A DNA stretch of 64,000 nucleotides from Microbotryomycetes sp. JL201. Its lineage: Eukaryota > Basidiomycota > Microbotryomycetes. Positions 10,882 through 22,229 of this stretch are shown here, one piece after another. The stretch spans positions 124,001 to 188,000 of the forward strand of contig JAQYUZ010000017.1 of assembly GCA_033819885.1 (NCBI GenBank), given 5' to 3'. Both the position numbers and the translations under genes were made by a program. Position 1 is the stretch's first letter. Each line of letters begins with the position of its first letter. The notes beneath the pieces were generated by a model, which saw only the letters and a list, made by a program, of their open reading frames with translations, made no database searches and was not told the origin of the DNA.

Positions 10882-12498
10882 ATGAGCTTGCCCCGGCCCG
10901 TAGTGTCTCTGCCACGACGACGACCTTCGGACGACTCGACCCCACCCTCAACTTCGCCGTTCCTGCACTCGACTTACAAAGGTCGTCGCGCGTCTGGCAA
11001 CCATCGTTCCTTGACGTTGAATGGAGCTGCGACGGCAAAATGGCGATCATTTGTTATCACGCATGCATTCAATACGCGGAATGTTCTGCTCGTCTTGTTG
11101 TTGATCAGTCTGTGGTTCAACTGGACGGGCTCGGCGCTCGAGGTGATCTCTTTTTCCCTGCTTCCAGCTTGACGGCTTTCATTTGGGGCTGATTCTGAAT
11201 AGACGCAGACGAAGCAAACTTTGGCTCCAACGAACGTCAAAGGTCGAGTTCCTTTGTCAATCAGAACGACTTTGCAGAGTCCTCATTCAAACCTCAAGCA
11301 TCTCGTGCTCGTGAGCGTTCTCGCCACGTCAAAGGTGCGACCGAAGAACTTAAATTTCCTACCATCAACAGGTCCCTGGACATGCTATATGGACAGGATG
11401 TGATGCCTCAAAAGCAACCCAGGACGACACCTGGATCCTGGAAGACATGCAAAAAGGCATGTTCCTGCGCGGAGTGATGGTGCCCGACAAGAAGCTGATC
11501 TGCTTGCGACAGGAGGCGACGTCCGTGCTTATATTCGACACATTACTAAAGGGTGACTTGCACGTTATCCTGCTGTTGACCACGCGAAACTGATCCGTGA
11601 CATGATTTTCAGGGCTGAAATCGCTGTCAGAGACCCTGAAGCGCTACTAGTGTTCTCGGGCGGGATGACGAGGGCCCACACAGATCTAACAGAGGCGATT
11701 TCGTACTTCCGATTGGCGAAAGCTGGCAATGTGTTTAGTCGTTTCAAGCCGGAAGACGATCAAGTCAATGACGACTTTGATCGAGTCACAACCGAGGTAC
11801 ATTGTGCTCTGCTTGTAATCTTCGAGACGAAACTGACGGGAGCACGGCAGGATTACGCACTCGATTCGTTTGAGAACGTGCTGTTTTCGATCGCAAGGTT
11901 CAAAGAGTTTGTCCGATCAGATGCCTTCTCCAGGCAAGCATGCCTAACGTGTCGCCTGAGCAGGTTCACGGGCCGCTATCCAGAAAAAAGTGAGTGCCGT
12001 TCTTCATCTGTCTGAAAGCGAGCTCACGTTTGCTGGACGGTATAGTCACAGCCGTGGGATACGGCATGAAGCGTCGACGATACGAAGACGTTCACAGGGC
12101 GGCTCTGAGATGGCCAAAATCAAAGTTCACTTACGTCAGTGCCTCAGCGATATTCAGGTCACTTTTCAAGTCTGACCGATAGTTTGCAATCACAGATTGG
12201 AATTGACAATGACCATGATGTCGAAGCTGACTACGAGGGCGAGCGCAAGTACGGACTCGAGCCATGGATCAAGGACTTGTACGGTTGCCACGCTGGCCTG
12301 CTCCAAAAACGGAGAAAGCGGAATCTCTACCGCCGCTTTCATCCATACCATTCGTCAGGTAAGCTTTGGTAATCCTTCACACGAAATGAAAACAATAACA
12401 CCTGTTGCTTTTCAGCGCCCGAATTATCTGGGTTGCTTGAATATTGTCCAATGGTAAACGAGTTGTACGATGGACCCTTGCCATGGCCGCGCGATTAG
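10882..12498 (+). CDS. DUF218 domain membrane-anchored protein (YOR238W-like)
   Basis: Exons 10882-11142, 11203-11310, 11372-11456, 11513-11552, 11613-11796, 11851-11906, 11964-11989, 12046-12134, 12196-12358 and 12416-12498 give 364 residues. A basic N-terminal segment is followed by one hydrophobic helix (NVLLVLLLISLWFNW, about residues 70-85), so the protein is probably a type II membrane protein. The DUF218 core follows: LVLVPGHAIWTGCD, ALLVFSGGMTRAHTDLTEA, KITAVGYGMKRRR. Relatives include yeast YOR238W; biochemical function is unknown. The third intron must use a GC donor (11457, AAAG|GCATGT), since no GT donor gives the conserved K-GGDVRAYIRH junction. Confidence 0.82.
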
Positions 12499-12731
12499 AC
12501 ACAAGACACGCCATAGAGATAGAATGAGTATTCGATTGTTATTCATGTTATCTGTTGCACCTCATTCGTCATCCGTAATCCGACTTTTGGACACTTGCCC
12601 CCCGGGGTCAGTCTTTTCGCCAAATTGAGCTTGTATTACAAGCTGAAGTTTTCGATCGACAGATTAACCGAGCCGTCAGCGGTCACGGTACACGCTCAGT
12701 TACGATTATTTCGCAATCGCTCAGTTTGGCA

Positions 12732-14324
12732 CTATTTCTCTGTCTCGCTCCACCACCCCGCCTCGTCTTCCTGCAAGCTCTTCTGGCTCGGAGACGGGCT
12801 GAGATCAAAATGATCGACCGTTGAAACAGAGTCTTGTACGAGAAGTGGCTCTTTTAGAGTCTCTCGCAAAGGCGAAAGGTTTTCTTTGCTGTCCGATTCG
12901 GCTGACGACGGGAAAATGACGGTAGCAGCCGACTTGACAGATTCCATCGAATTTTGACGTTTCGCCTTTGGCACGAGCTCACGCTCTGACTTCAGGCCAT
13001 GAACCTGCTCCGATGTGCTCAACAGATGTTTTCTCCTTGACAATTCGACCTCTGCAGCTTTGAGTAAGTGTCCGGTCAAAGCCTGCTCGCCAAGTGCGCT
13101 CTCAAGACGAGCATCCTGCACACTGGCGGTCAGTTTGTGCCTGCACAGGGAAAATAATCCTGGCTGACCAAGTCTGCTATTCTCTTCTCTAGCACAATCA
13201 CCTGCCCTTTCGTGGCAGCGTGTGCTTCCTTTTCGACAGTCAATACACGTTCGGCTGACAAGCTGTCTAGCTGCACCGCCTTCAATTCGGTACAAGCCGT
13301 TTTGTAATCCGCCGTCATTGCTTCGAGCTGCAATCGCAATCGATCACGATCATTTCGAACCAAAGCCGTTTCCCGACTCGTGTGGTGCAAATCTCGTTCG
13401 AGAGCTGTGGTTCGAGTTTTCGCGCCGGCCAAACGGGAGACCAGGTCGAGCTCTGCCGCACGATACAATTCAACTCTGGCTACAGCCGCTTCGAGTTCCG
13501 TCTTAAGGGCAATCGATTCCGCCGAACCGGGAGTGTCGGACGATGGTTTTGTAAAAGACTCGACATGCGACCGCAATGGACTCAGTTGGGAACTCAGAGT
13601 CGATTCGATCGCCTCCGTCATTTGTTGCTCAATCTGCGACAGTTTGCCGCTGATGACTTTTTCCAGCGTCTTTTCGTCCACTAGGCGTTGTTCAAGCATG
13701 CCAGAGACCTGTTCCCAGCTCAACTCTTTGCTTGCTCCGTCTTCTTTGGCCCTGTCAAGTTTGCACAAAGCTTGTTCGACGGCTTTGTTGGCTACTTCGG
13801 CGACTTGATGGCTTTCAGACACGCACTTCTGCAACTCTTGACGGATTGATGCAAGCTCGGCGTGGACGGCACCTCGCAAAACTTTCTTCGACGATTCGGA
13901 GACCCAATCTTCCTGTATACTGCGCTGATCGATAGTGGAAGCTATGTCTTCCTCGTCAGCCAAGTTGCCGTCCTGCTCGTCTGTCGCATCACCCTCGTCG
14001 AGGGGTCTGGGCTCGGGCACAGGTCGGCCGTCTGGTGGAGTCGAGAACGTGTATCGAGTATCGGTTTCTCCAGGAGCAGTCGGCAGTGGACGACGGTTTT
14101 TCTGGGCATCGCTATTCATCAAGCTGGAGGCAGACTCGACGCGTGACGAGCCAGGCGATGCAAATTCTGCAGACTGGCTTGAAAGTGCCAGAGGCAGGCA
14201 AGCCGGTGAGGTCGGTACTGGGTCCGGATTGGTTGTGTACAGGACTCTGACTGGCGCTTTCTCGTTGTCGACGTAGGAAGAAGTCGGCTCGAGTGGCCGA
14301 GGGCCGTGCAAGCGCCTAGACGTC

Positions 14325-14356
<32 letters not shown>

Positions 14357-15906
14357 TGCTTCGCTGAAAAGGTCTTCACATGGCACCCAATACTGTGCAG
14401 TGGACGTTATAATTGGTTTGTCGTTTTCTCTACCGCCTTGAGGACCAGCTGACACCTTAGGCTGGGCGTTCGGTGGCGAAAAAGGTGTTGCAGCCCTTGC
14501 ACAAGCACTAAACGGCATGACTTTGAAGCCTTTCTGCCCTTCTGTCCCTCGCGACTGTTGTCCTGGGCTTGAAGTAAACCATCCGGTGCGCGTTTCTTGA
14601 ATTGGAGAATGCGTGGACGAATACACCCAGTCGCCTGTGGCCATGGGTCGTTGCGGCGTCGGCGCGTGTACGATGGAGTCCTCGGCATCACGAAATGGTG
14701 CCTCCAGTGCGCGAGCGCCAGCGCGAGATAGAGCAATGACAGGTCGTGGTGAAACAGCGACGTCGATGGACGCTCTGCGACTTGGAGATTCTTCGCTGAC
14801 AGCTTGACTCTCGAGTACGACCGGTTTGCGTGACTATGAGCAAAGCTCAGCAAGAAAGCTAGTGCCATCCTTTAAAAGACTCACTTGAACTTCTCGCACA
14901 ATGTGCGGTCCTGTTTGAACGTTCTGCAGCAAGTTGGCAAACATTTCGGTCCAAACGTCCTGCCAGCCATCTCTTGTGCCCAAGCAAATGTCGACAGACT
15001 TTGGCTTACACTCCAGCGGAAGCTCGTCAGGGTGTGGTTGCCTGCTAGTGGCCTGGATAGATGCTTGAAAGGAGCGTCCGCCGTCAAACATAGCTCGCCA
15101 AACGTTTGCTCGTTGCCCAGAACCTAGAGGTTGCCTGTGACCATCAAGTGGCGGTGGCCAATACTCGTGCGGCATTCCGATGTAAGCCTTGCGATTCTTG
15201 ATACGCACAAAAGGTTTGTTCGATGTAGCCTGAGGCTCAATTGCGGAAGACTCCCGGTCGGGTTCCTCTCGAACCATTGACGACGGCGCGCTGGCGGATG
15301 GACCAGTGGGAGATGTCGAAGCGTCTCTGATAGGCGCATGTCCAGGATGAAGAAGCTCGTCCCAGGCAACCGCTGCAGCCAAGTTGATCGAATCGCTGGG
15401 CATTGCGAGTGTCTCGGCCGGCCACCCACCCACGACCATGCTCTGCTGTTCTTCCGATTGCCAGTCCTGAAGGGTTGCAGCTTGTTGAGAGTGAGGTTCG
15501 TTCCGTTGATGAGTCCCTGGATGATGATGAGGAACTCTGTAGTTCTGAGACCTGGGACCTCGAATCGGTGGTCCTTGAGCGAATCGAGGGCCTTTGAGCA
15601 TGGCGTTCATTTGCACTGGCGAGTCCCAGTCATGTAGCGCGGGTCCCTTGGAGGCTGGATGCTGAGCGTGCTGTACGTTCTCGTCCCAGGCGGTGACAGA
15701 CTGCGCATCGCCACCATCGCCGGGCGGTGGCGTATCCCACGTCGGTTGCGGCACCGTGTAGCTAGCATGCTCGGCGTAGAAGAGATCAGACTGCTTTGAC
15801 CAATCCGAGTAATTCTGCGATAGCCAGGTCGGCTGGTCGGTCTGCCCGAGAGACGAGTGAGCGATGTCCGGGTCAGCCGGCTGACCCCGTGCAGTGTGCT
15901 CACCAT
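12732..15906 (-). CDS. Large coiled-coil protein of unknown function
   Basis: Proposed exons 15906-15904, 15841-14885, 14833-13169 and 13115-12732 give 1002 residues in one frame. The N-terminal third is rich in Trp, Pro, Gln and Ser; a short conserved-looking patch RIKNRKAYIGMPHEYWPPP lies near residue 215. A poly-Gly run (about 10) is encoded by GCC/CGC repeats at 14326-14357. The C-terminal 450 residues, from ASIRQELQKC onwards, are Glu/Gln/Lys/Leu-rich with long heptad-like helices, then a Ser-rich tail. This architecture suits a cytoskeletal or spindle-pole scaffold but I cannot name a family. In this model the initiator ATG is alone in exon 1, followed by a 62-nt GT-AG intron; no other in-frame ATG exists upstream of the conserved part. 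Confidence 0.6.
14326..14357. repeat. GCC trinucleotide repeat inside the coiled-coil gene
   Basis: About ten tandem copies of GCC on the plus strand, read as GGC codons on the minus strand and giving a poly-Gly tract. It is likely to be length-polymorphic. Confidence 0.85.
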
Positions 15907-16351
15907 TGCAACGAGGGTAGCTCACAGGCGGTATGCAGGCAGAAGTAGAGGTGGACTGACTCACGAGAACAAAGCGAGGGAACGCAGTCGGGTGCACGCG
16001 CCCCTTCGATCTTCCGACTGCGCAAATTCCAGTGCACGCACAGGCCTCGTCTTTCGCCACATGCACAAGGCCAGCGCGCAACAAGAAAGAATCAACTCCC
16101 ACGTAGAAATATTCAGCTTACAGGTATACATTGACAGGCACTAGTATTGCGGCCTGGGCTTTGCAATTTCCCCCATCTCTGGTGGCACAAATTGCTCTGC
16201 TCCTGGCACCTTTTGCTCCGGACTCTTGGCCTCCTCCGCTTGGTCTCTTACTTCAAATCTTGCGAGAGATAGTCGCGTCATGTCAACGTCACTGCAGCGG
16301 GCGGAGCGTAAATCAGCGGTTGACCGCTTACGATATTGTCGCTTGCTTTTC
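15907..16351. other. Intergenic region
   Basis: Upstream region of the coiled-coil gene and 3' side of the small hypothetical at 16352. An alternative minus-strand reading beginning at 16135 (MYTCKLN) is open for about 55 codons and could be an upstream exon, but its frame does not join the main gene. Confidence 0.3.
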
Positions 16352-16831
16352 TCACTCTTGTTCTGCAGTAACCACTTCTTGCACTCGCTTTTTGATATGA
16401 ATCTTCTTGCTATCATTTCTCTGTCCAACTACGAACTCTGCCTTGTGTGCGCGGTCTGTTGCTTCATTCGTGTCGAGAACGCTCGACGCGTCTTCTCCAT
16501 CGAGCAAATCCATTGGCGGTCTCTCGGTTCGTTTCAGGTTCTTTTTTTCTTCCTCGGACAAGGCCGACAGCGGTTTCCGAACCAAGGGTCGGCGTGCGAA
16601 TGATCCAGGCAACATTGGCTGATACGGATTGCGTGCAGAAGCGTACGAAAGACCTTGGCTTGTCCGTGTTGGAGAAGCACAGCTCAGCGCAGGTGACGAT
16701 GGTCGTTCCGACAAGTCAGGCAGCTCTTTCGCCTCGGATGACATCAGGAAAGATGCCTCGGTTTCTTCTATTAAGAACCGCAAGCGGGGAAGCCTTCGAG
16801 GAGTCTCACTAAGTCCGAGGACTTGCGACAT
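16352..16831 (-). CDS. Hypothetical basic/acidic low-complexity protein
   Basis: Open frame of 159 codons from the ATG at 16831 (MSQVLGLSETPRR) to a stop at 16352. The C-terminal half has a plausible protein-like stretch, KPLSALSEEEKKNLKRTE, followed by an alternating Lys/Glu tail. No family is recognised. It diverges from the Myb-like gene with only 94 nt between starts. It could instead be one exon of a larger gene or a chance frame. Confidence 0.35.
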   Translation of the reverse strand: MSQVLGLSETPRRLPRLRFLIEETEASFLMSSEAKELPDLSERPSSPALSCASPTRTSQGLSYASARNPYQPMLPGSFARRPLVRKPLSALSEEEKKNLKRTERPPMDLLDGEDASSVLDTNEATDRAHKAEFVVGQRNDSKKIHIKKRVQEVVTAEQE

Positions 16832-16925
16832 GTGGGCGAAATATGCAGACAAGACGTCCCTTCTTCTGAAGAATAACTGTGGTCAAGGAGGGGAACACGG
16901 CTTAGCCACCTCAGGCTAATTCGCG

Positions 16926-18351
16926 ATGGACGGATGCGTCCCGGGCCATCATTTTGGACTGCCGCAGCTTCAAGCGGGGCCCAACACCGGCAGCAGTAGG
17001 ACACGCATGCTCGAGTCACTCTTTCCGGATGGACTACAGCCTAAATTAGAGCAACCGCGACTTGATGTGGATCCTTTGACGGATCACCTAACTTCAAATG
17101 GGGTGGCGGCTCCATTGTTCGTCCATTCGTTGGCGGAAGAGATGCCCATGCCACCAGACCTGTCTCGGTTTCGCACACCTGCCATCGCTTGCAAAATCAG
17201 TCATCTGGATAGCAGCATGCATACGAATCCCGCCAACTGGATACAAACTGCACACCGGTGGACGCACGAGAGTGATCGATTCGGGCACTTTCAAGAAACT
17301 TCTGCTCAAAGGGTCAGCTTGAGCACAAGCTTGGACCTCACACTTTCTACGGGTCAGACGGACGTTGATTTGGGTTTCGCTTCGTGGCGCCAGGGAACGA
17401 GTGCGATGGATCCAATTTTGTCGCCAGATCTTTGTCAGTACTTGCGCGAGACCCGCGCTCTAGCATGACTCACTGAATCTGCCCTCAGGTCGGTCACCGG
17501 TCACACTGTCTCCTGATTCGCCTTTCAGCGCATGGACAGCCTCATCGCCCCCAACACATAAAGACCTTGCGCTGCCGGTGGAGTTGATTCCGTCAGCCTT
17601 TCTCCACAGTTCCCAGTATGATCCGCCAAAAACGGAACGTGCGCAACAAGAACAGCCCAGCTTGGCTTCAGCGGTAGCACGTGAGATCTTCAAGACTGTC
17701 ATGGCCTCTCCAACGTCAGAGTTGCCTTTTGCAGGTCCTGATCCCCTCTCTGCCCTGCGTCAACATGAGTTCTCACCAAGCTTCTCGCACGAAACTTGCA
17801 ATAGCAAATCAGACAACCTGATGCCATTTCAAGGGTCCGAAATGACCGGCTTGCGACAAATCGCCGGCAGCTCTTTCAAGGATAGACGCATGTCTGTTAT
17901 CAGTAACCAAAGCGGCGTAGAGTCCCCGTGGTCAGCTCTTTCCTCACCTTCAACGAGCATCACAGATGACAAGAACGACTTCAACTACGTCCCACCCATG
18001 TCCTACAATCGAAAACCAATGTCGGTTTCTACACTCGAATCTCTTGTTCCGGTTTTGGACGGTCCAAACAAAAATCGGGTCCTGGATCGCGAGAAATGGC
18101 TACCCCAACATGATGAAGAGCTCTTGAGACTGAAAAGACAAGATCCGTTTCAGTCTTGGGCTGCGATCGGCCAGAGTCTGCAGCCAGTAAGAAGTGCTCA
18201 TGCAGTCAGGACGAGGTTTTTCCAAAAATTGCTCAAGGCCGACCCAGAATTAAACAAGCTGGTCAAAAAGAAAATGGGTGGCAATCGGAAAGGAAAAGAA
18301 ACAGCGCCAAAATTTATTGCAACGTCAACGAATGTAGATACGAATCGATAG
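16926..18351 (+). CDS. Myb/SANT-like domain protein, putative DNA-binding regulator
   Basis: Exons 16926-17433 and 17489-18351 give 456 residues. Residues 1-360 are Ser/Pro/Thr-rich and probably disordered, with Asp-rich patches. A Myb/SANT-like helix triplet occupies about residues 370-420: REKWLPQHDEELLRLKR, then SWAAIGQSL, then AHAVRTRFFQKLL, with the spaced Trp and the Arg/Phe of the third helix visible. A Lys-rich tail (KKKMGGNRKGKE) could serve as nuclear localisation signal. The role as a transcription factor is inferred from this domain and from the low-complexity N-terminus; target genes are unknown. Confidence 0.65.
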
Positions 18352-18445
18352 CGCAGGTCGCAATGTACCACAATCGATGCTTTCTCGCCCAAACCATGAA
18401 GATGACGGCTTGAACTATTGCAACAGACGCTCAGTCTTACTTGTC

Positions 18446-20206
18446 TCAGAGCTTAGACTTGCCCGACTCTTGCGCAATCTTTGTCCTCAAATCTTTTCGC
18501 AAAATCTTTCCAGAAGGTGACTTTGGAATGATGTCAACGATTCTGACACCACCACGCAACCTCTTGTGCGGGGCAACCTTGCTCTGGACATAGTCCTGCA
18601 CTTTTTTGGCCAGATCTTTGTCGTTGGCATGTTCTGGACTTGGCACGATGAACGCGAGAGGCAATTCCGTCGCTTGTTCCTCCGAGTAAACACCAATGAC
18701 TGCTGCGTCAGACACGAGTGGACAGTTGACGAGCACGCCCTCAAGCTCGGCAGGGGGCACTTGGAAGCCTTTTCAAGCACGAGTCAGCCAAGCCCGCCGA
18801 TCGAAGAGTAAACGAGACCAACCTTTATATTTGATTAGCTCCTTTGTGCGATCCACGATCGTGTAGTCGCCCTCCTTGTCTCGGATGCAAACGTCGCCCG
18901 TCATCAACCAGCCGTCCTTGTGGATAGTCTCTTTCGTCGCCTTTTCGTTACCATAGTAACCTCTGTTGAATTTGGCAGACGTGTAAGCTCGGAGCTGCCC
19001 AGTCAAAAGTGTACCCACTCACAGCATAATGTTGTTGCCCCTAACCCAAAGCTCTCCAGGCTGTCCTTCTTGTGCATCATTGCCATTCTCGTCGACCAGC
19101 CTTGCCTCGGTACTCGACAAGAGTTTACCGACAGTTCCAGGTTTGTATTTGTTCGGCTCGGCAAGCATGCCGACCGACGTGGTTTCACTCATGCCCCACC
19201 CCTGGTACACCGCGGGCCCTTGCAATCTCTTTTCGAGAGCTTGTTGCAGATCTGCACTCAACGGAGCTGCGCCACTGAGCAAGAATTTGAGTGACTTGAG
19301 GTCATACTTGTCGACGATTGGATGTTTGGCCAGTCCAAGTGCGATTGGAGGGACGAGCAACGCGACAGTGCCCTTATATTTCTGAGTAGCCTCGCAAAAC
19401 TTGACGAGATCGAATTTAGGGAGCAGAATGACTGAGCCACCGTTTGAAAGTGTGTTCATCAAGAGAACGATCAAGCCAAAGATATGATACATGGGCAAGA
19501 CACCCATGACTGTCTCTGCTCGGTCAAACAGGCCCTTGGTTTGGCGGACCTGCTGAACGCAGGACGTGACATTGAACGCGGACAAGGCGACGCCTTTACC
19601 CTTTCCAGTTGTACCGGACGAGAACGGCAAGAATGACGGCTTCTCTTTGAGGTCTTTCTGGCTCAATTGAACCGGTTTGAATGACTTGCTGCCTTTGAGT
19701 TCTGTCCAAGGCTTCAAACCACCTGCCGTGTCTATTTTGCCTTGGGCATCTGGCAAGACAAAGATGTTTGCGTTCGAGATGCTGGCTTGTTTTGCTGCTG
19801 CTTTGGCCACGTCGAGTGCATCGCCGGCGGCGAGCAAGACTTTTGCCTTTGATACTTGCAATTGGTGCAATAGCTCGTCCACCGTGTAGCTCGAGTTTGC
19901 TGTTGAAACAATCAGCCCTGCTGCCTGAGTCGCGAACAAGATGACGGGATACAGGATCGAGTTTGGCGAAAAGAGAGCGACGCAATCGCCGGGTCGCAAG
20001 CCTGCCGTGCGGACGAGGCCATCTGCCAGGCTCAAGCTGTCGTCGATCAATTGTCGGTAAGTTACTTGAGTGTCTGTGAATGCGTCGACGAGGGCAGGCT
20101 GGTCCATCTTGGACTTGAGGTTGTCGTTCTTGGCCAGCACAAAGTCAAACACGCTTTGCGCTTGACCATGTTTGACGGTAGGGAACGGAGACGTGTAGAT
20201 TGTCAT
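18446..20206 (-). CDS. Peroxisomal acyl-CoA ligase, 4-coumarate-CoA ligase-like
   Basis: ANL-superfamily adenylating enzyme that activates an aromatic or fatty acid to its CoA thioester. Exons 20206-19023, 18962-18823 and 18768-18446 give 548 residues. The AMP-binding motif reads FSSGTTGKGKGVAL, with GKGKG in place of the usual G(L/M)PKG. Then come YHIFGLI, YQGWGMSETTS (A5), GWLMTGDV (A7), VDRTKELIKYKG (A8) and the catalytic Lys in PKSPSGKILRK. The C-terminus is KSKL, a consensus PTS1 signal, so peroxisomal import is predicted. Substrate cannot be read from the sequence. It is a complete gene of normal length for the family. Confidence 0.88.
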
Positions 20207-20737
20207 GATTGTGAGAACAAGCGGGCGGCTCGTGTTCGGATTCGAGAGTTGTGCTTGCAGTAGTCAAAGAACCCGAGCCTCGACCCCGGCGCGCCACATC
20301 CCTCGGCTGCTCCGGCTCCGCGCCAACCCGGGGCGCGGTCGCCTCCGCGGTGGTATGATTCTCGTGAGCTGCATCGTCACATTCGCCTCTCTGACGTGAT
20401 GCATGTGCTCACTTGCGCATAGAAGCTTCTATGCAGGCTGCATATTTTGAAAAAGGAAACGAGTTGCCAAACAGGGTCGGTAAAGATGCAAGCTGAAAAA
20501 GGGTTCGTCTTACAACAATCAGAGCAGTCACTGCAACGAAGACGTCCCCCAAAAAAAGAGCACGTGGGCGATGATTGCATTGACTGCCCGACCTTGTACA
20601 TCGTTGCCCAGTCGCGTGATGGCGACGAAGAAAGGCGAGAGCGGCAACCTGTCATCGTGAGCGAGAAGGAAGTTGTCTTGCAATAGTATCAACACGACAA
20701 GTGACAAGCGGAAGGGGTTCAAGTCGGGGGGACATCG
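20207..20737. other. Intergenic region between acyl-CoA ligase and CSN7
   Basis: A 531-nt gap containing the ligase promoter and the CSN7 3' end. A CACGTG core lies near 20562. A hydrophobic minus-strand frame (20528-20722) lacks an ATG and family similarity. No gene is supported. Confidence 0.3.
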
Positions 20738-21949
20738 TCAAGCACGACCTCGTTTGCGCGCGCGACTGTGTGGACTCTTCAACTCCGAACCATCGACATC
20801 CATCTCCTCTTTGGACTGCCCTCCATCGCTACCTCCAAATACCTTGCCGATCGTATCACGCCAACTCGCTCCCTCTTCGCCACCTCCCGCTCCCATGACG
20901 GCCGCTGCGAATCCCTTGCCTTTGGCCAATGTAGACGACTCTTTTTCTTTCGCTTTCGCAACTTCTTCGATCACCTGCTTGATTTGCGCATCACGGTTGG
21001 CTTCCGCCGTCTTTTGCGAAGTCGCTTGATCGGACAAGCTGACAATATGCTGATCAAGCGATGCGAGCAGCGTGTGGATTGTAGACAACCACGTTGAAAG
21101 CGTGTCTGTGAGGGCTTGCACTGTTGGCGCCGATGCTGTCGACACCGTGTCGACTTCCATCGACTCGCTTGCAATCGTCTTGGCCTCGCCGACGCTCGAC
21201 GTTGATTGCTTGACGTCTCGACCGATCGTCGTCAAAACTTCGAGGCGAGCGAGTTTCTGATCGAGACGAGCGGTCATGATTCCGGAGTAAATTCCGTCGA
21301 TCAGCAGGTCCTCTAGCGCGGCGACGGATGGCAGTTCCAATCGCGACACGAGTACATTATAAGGTAGTGTCTGAAATCAATCCGGATCAGGGATCTGATC
21401 GTTATGGAAGTCAAAAGAAAAAACAGAGGACCCACACGAGATTGTTGGGCAAGAGTCAGGATGCTGAGCTGTCTCAGCTTGTTTTCTTGTGCAGCGTTAA
21501 GGCTCGGCAGTGACGCTTTCGAGTCTGTGCGTCCGTGAATCAGTATTGTATGCTGTGGCATTGAGTCTCCGTAATCGGACCTTTGTAGTCTGACCAAGTG
21601 CCGTACGCAAACACTTGAAGTAGGCGGTAGCTGGCGCCATGCTGTTCTGAAGATTGTAGCTGAGAGTGTGTGTTTTCGTGTCAATCGTGCATGCTTCCGA
21701 CCGCAGATCGCGCTTGCGCGCACGAACCTCGTGGATCGAGGGGAGCTCGAGCAGCTCCGAAAAAGCATACACGCCCGGCGCGGCACATGCTTGGCTGATC
21801 AAACTCGCTGCAGCTGCTCCACGAGCTGATTTTGCCAGCAGGAGGAATGGCTGCGGTTGCGTGTTTGCGTGATGACCACCGGTGAGGAGCACCACATCGG
21901 CCAGAGGCAGTCACAGGCAGCGCGAGCAGCAGCAAACAAGGCAGGACAT
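20738..21949 (-). CDS. CSN7: COP9 signalosome subunit 7 (PCI domain)
   Basis: Internal exons 21850-21728, 21641-21581, 21515-21436 and 21370-20738 are well supported; with an ATG at 21949 (MSCL) as first exon the protein is 302 residues. Family blocks in order are [60 protein letters not shown], and the PCI winged helix [14 protein letters not shown] with [10 protein letters not shown] and IGRDV. The tail is Ser/Asp-rich and ends in a basic [11 protein letters not shown]7 is a scaffold subunit of the complex that removes Nedd8/Rub1 from cullins. The 5' exon and exact start are the only weak points. Confidence 0.85.
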
Positions 21950-22229
21950 GGTCAGTCGTCAAGCCGAGTGAAACTTTGGCGATGTTTGCACGTGACACGA
22001 ACCTCTAGCTTTGACAGCGTGCCGAATGAAGATCCGCTCGGTTGCTGACGGCGCTCCTTTGGCACATTGGCGACAGGCTGCGGGGCTACGCGCTCGCCAA
22101 TTGTTGTCGTTGCCGCAAAGTCGTCCTCCATTGCGAGTTGCGGCTATAAATGAAAGTCGTCAGAGGCGAAGGAGAGGCCGACAGCTCGAGGACGGTCGAG
22201 TTCAAACTGCTGCGCCGACGCGCGAGTGT

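Noticed and set aside
10508-11050. Minus-strand frame opposite the first exon of the DUF218 gene
   Set aside because: It overlaps a strongly supported exon and shows no similarity.
20377-20722. Hydrophobic minus-strand frames in the gap upstream of the acyl-CoA ligase, considered as a small membrane protein
   Set aside because: There is no ATG, no family match and no consistent splice model.
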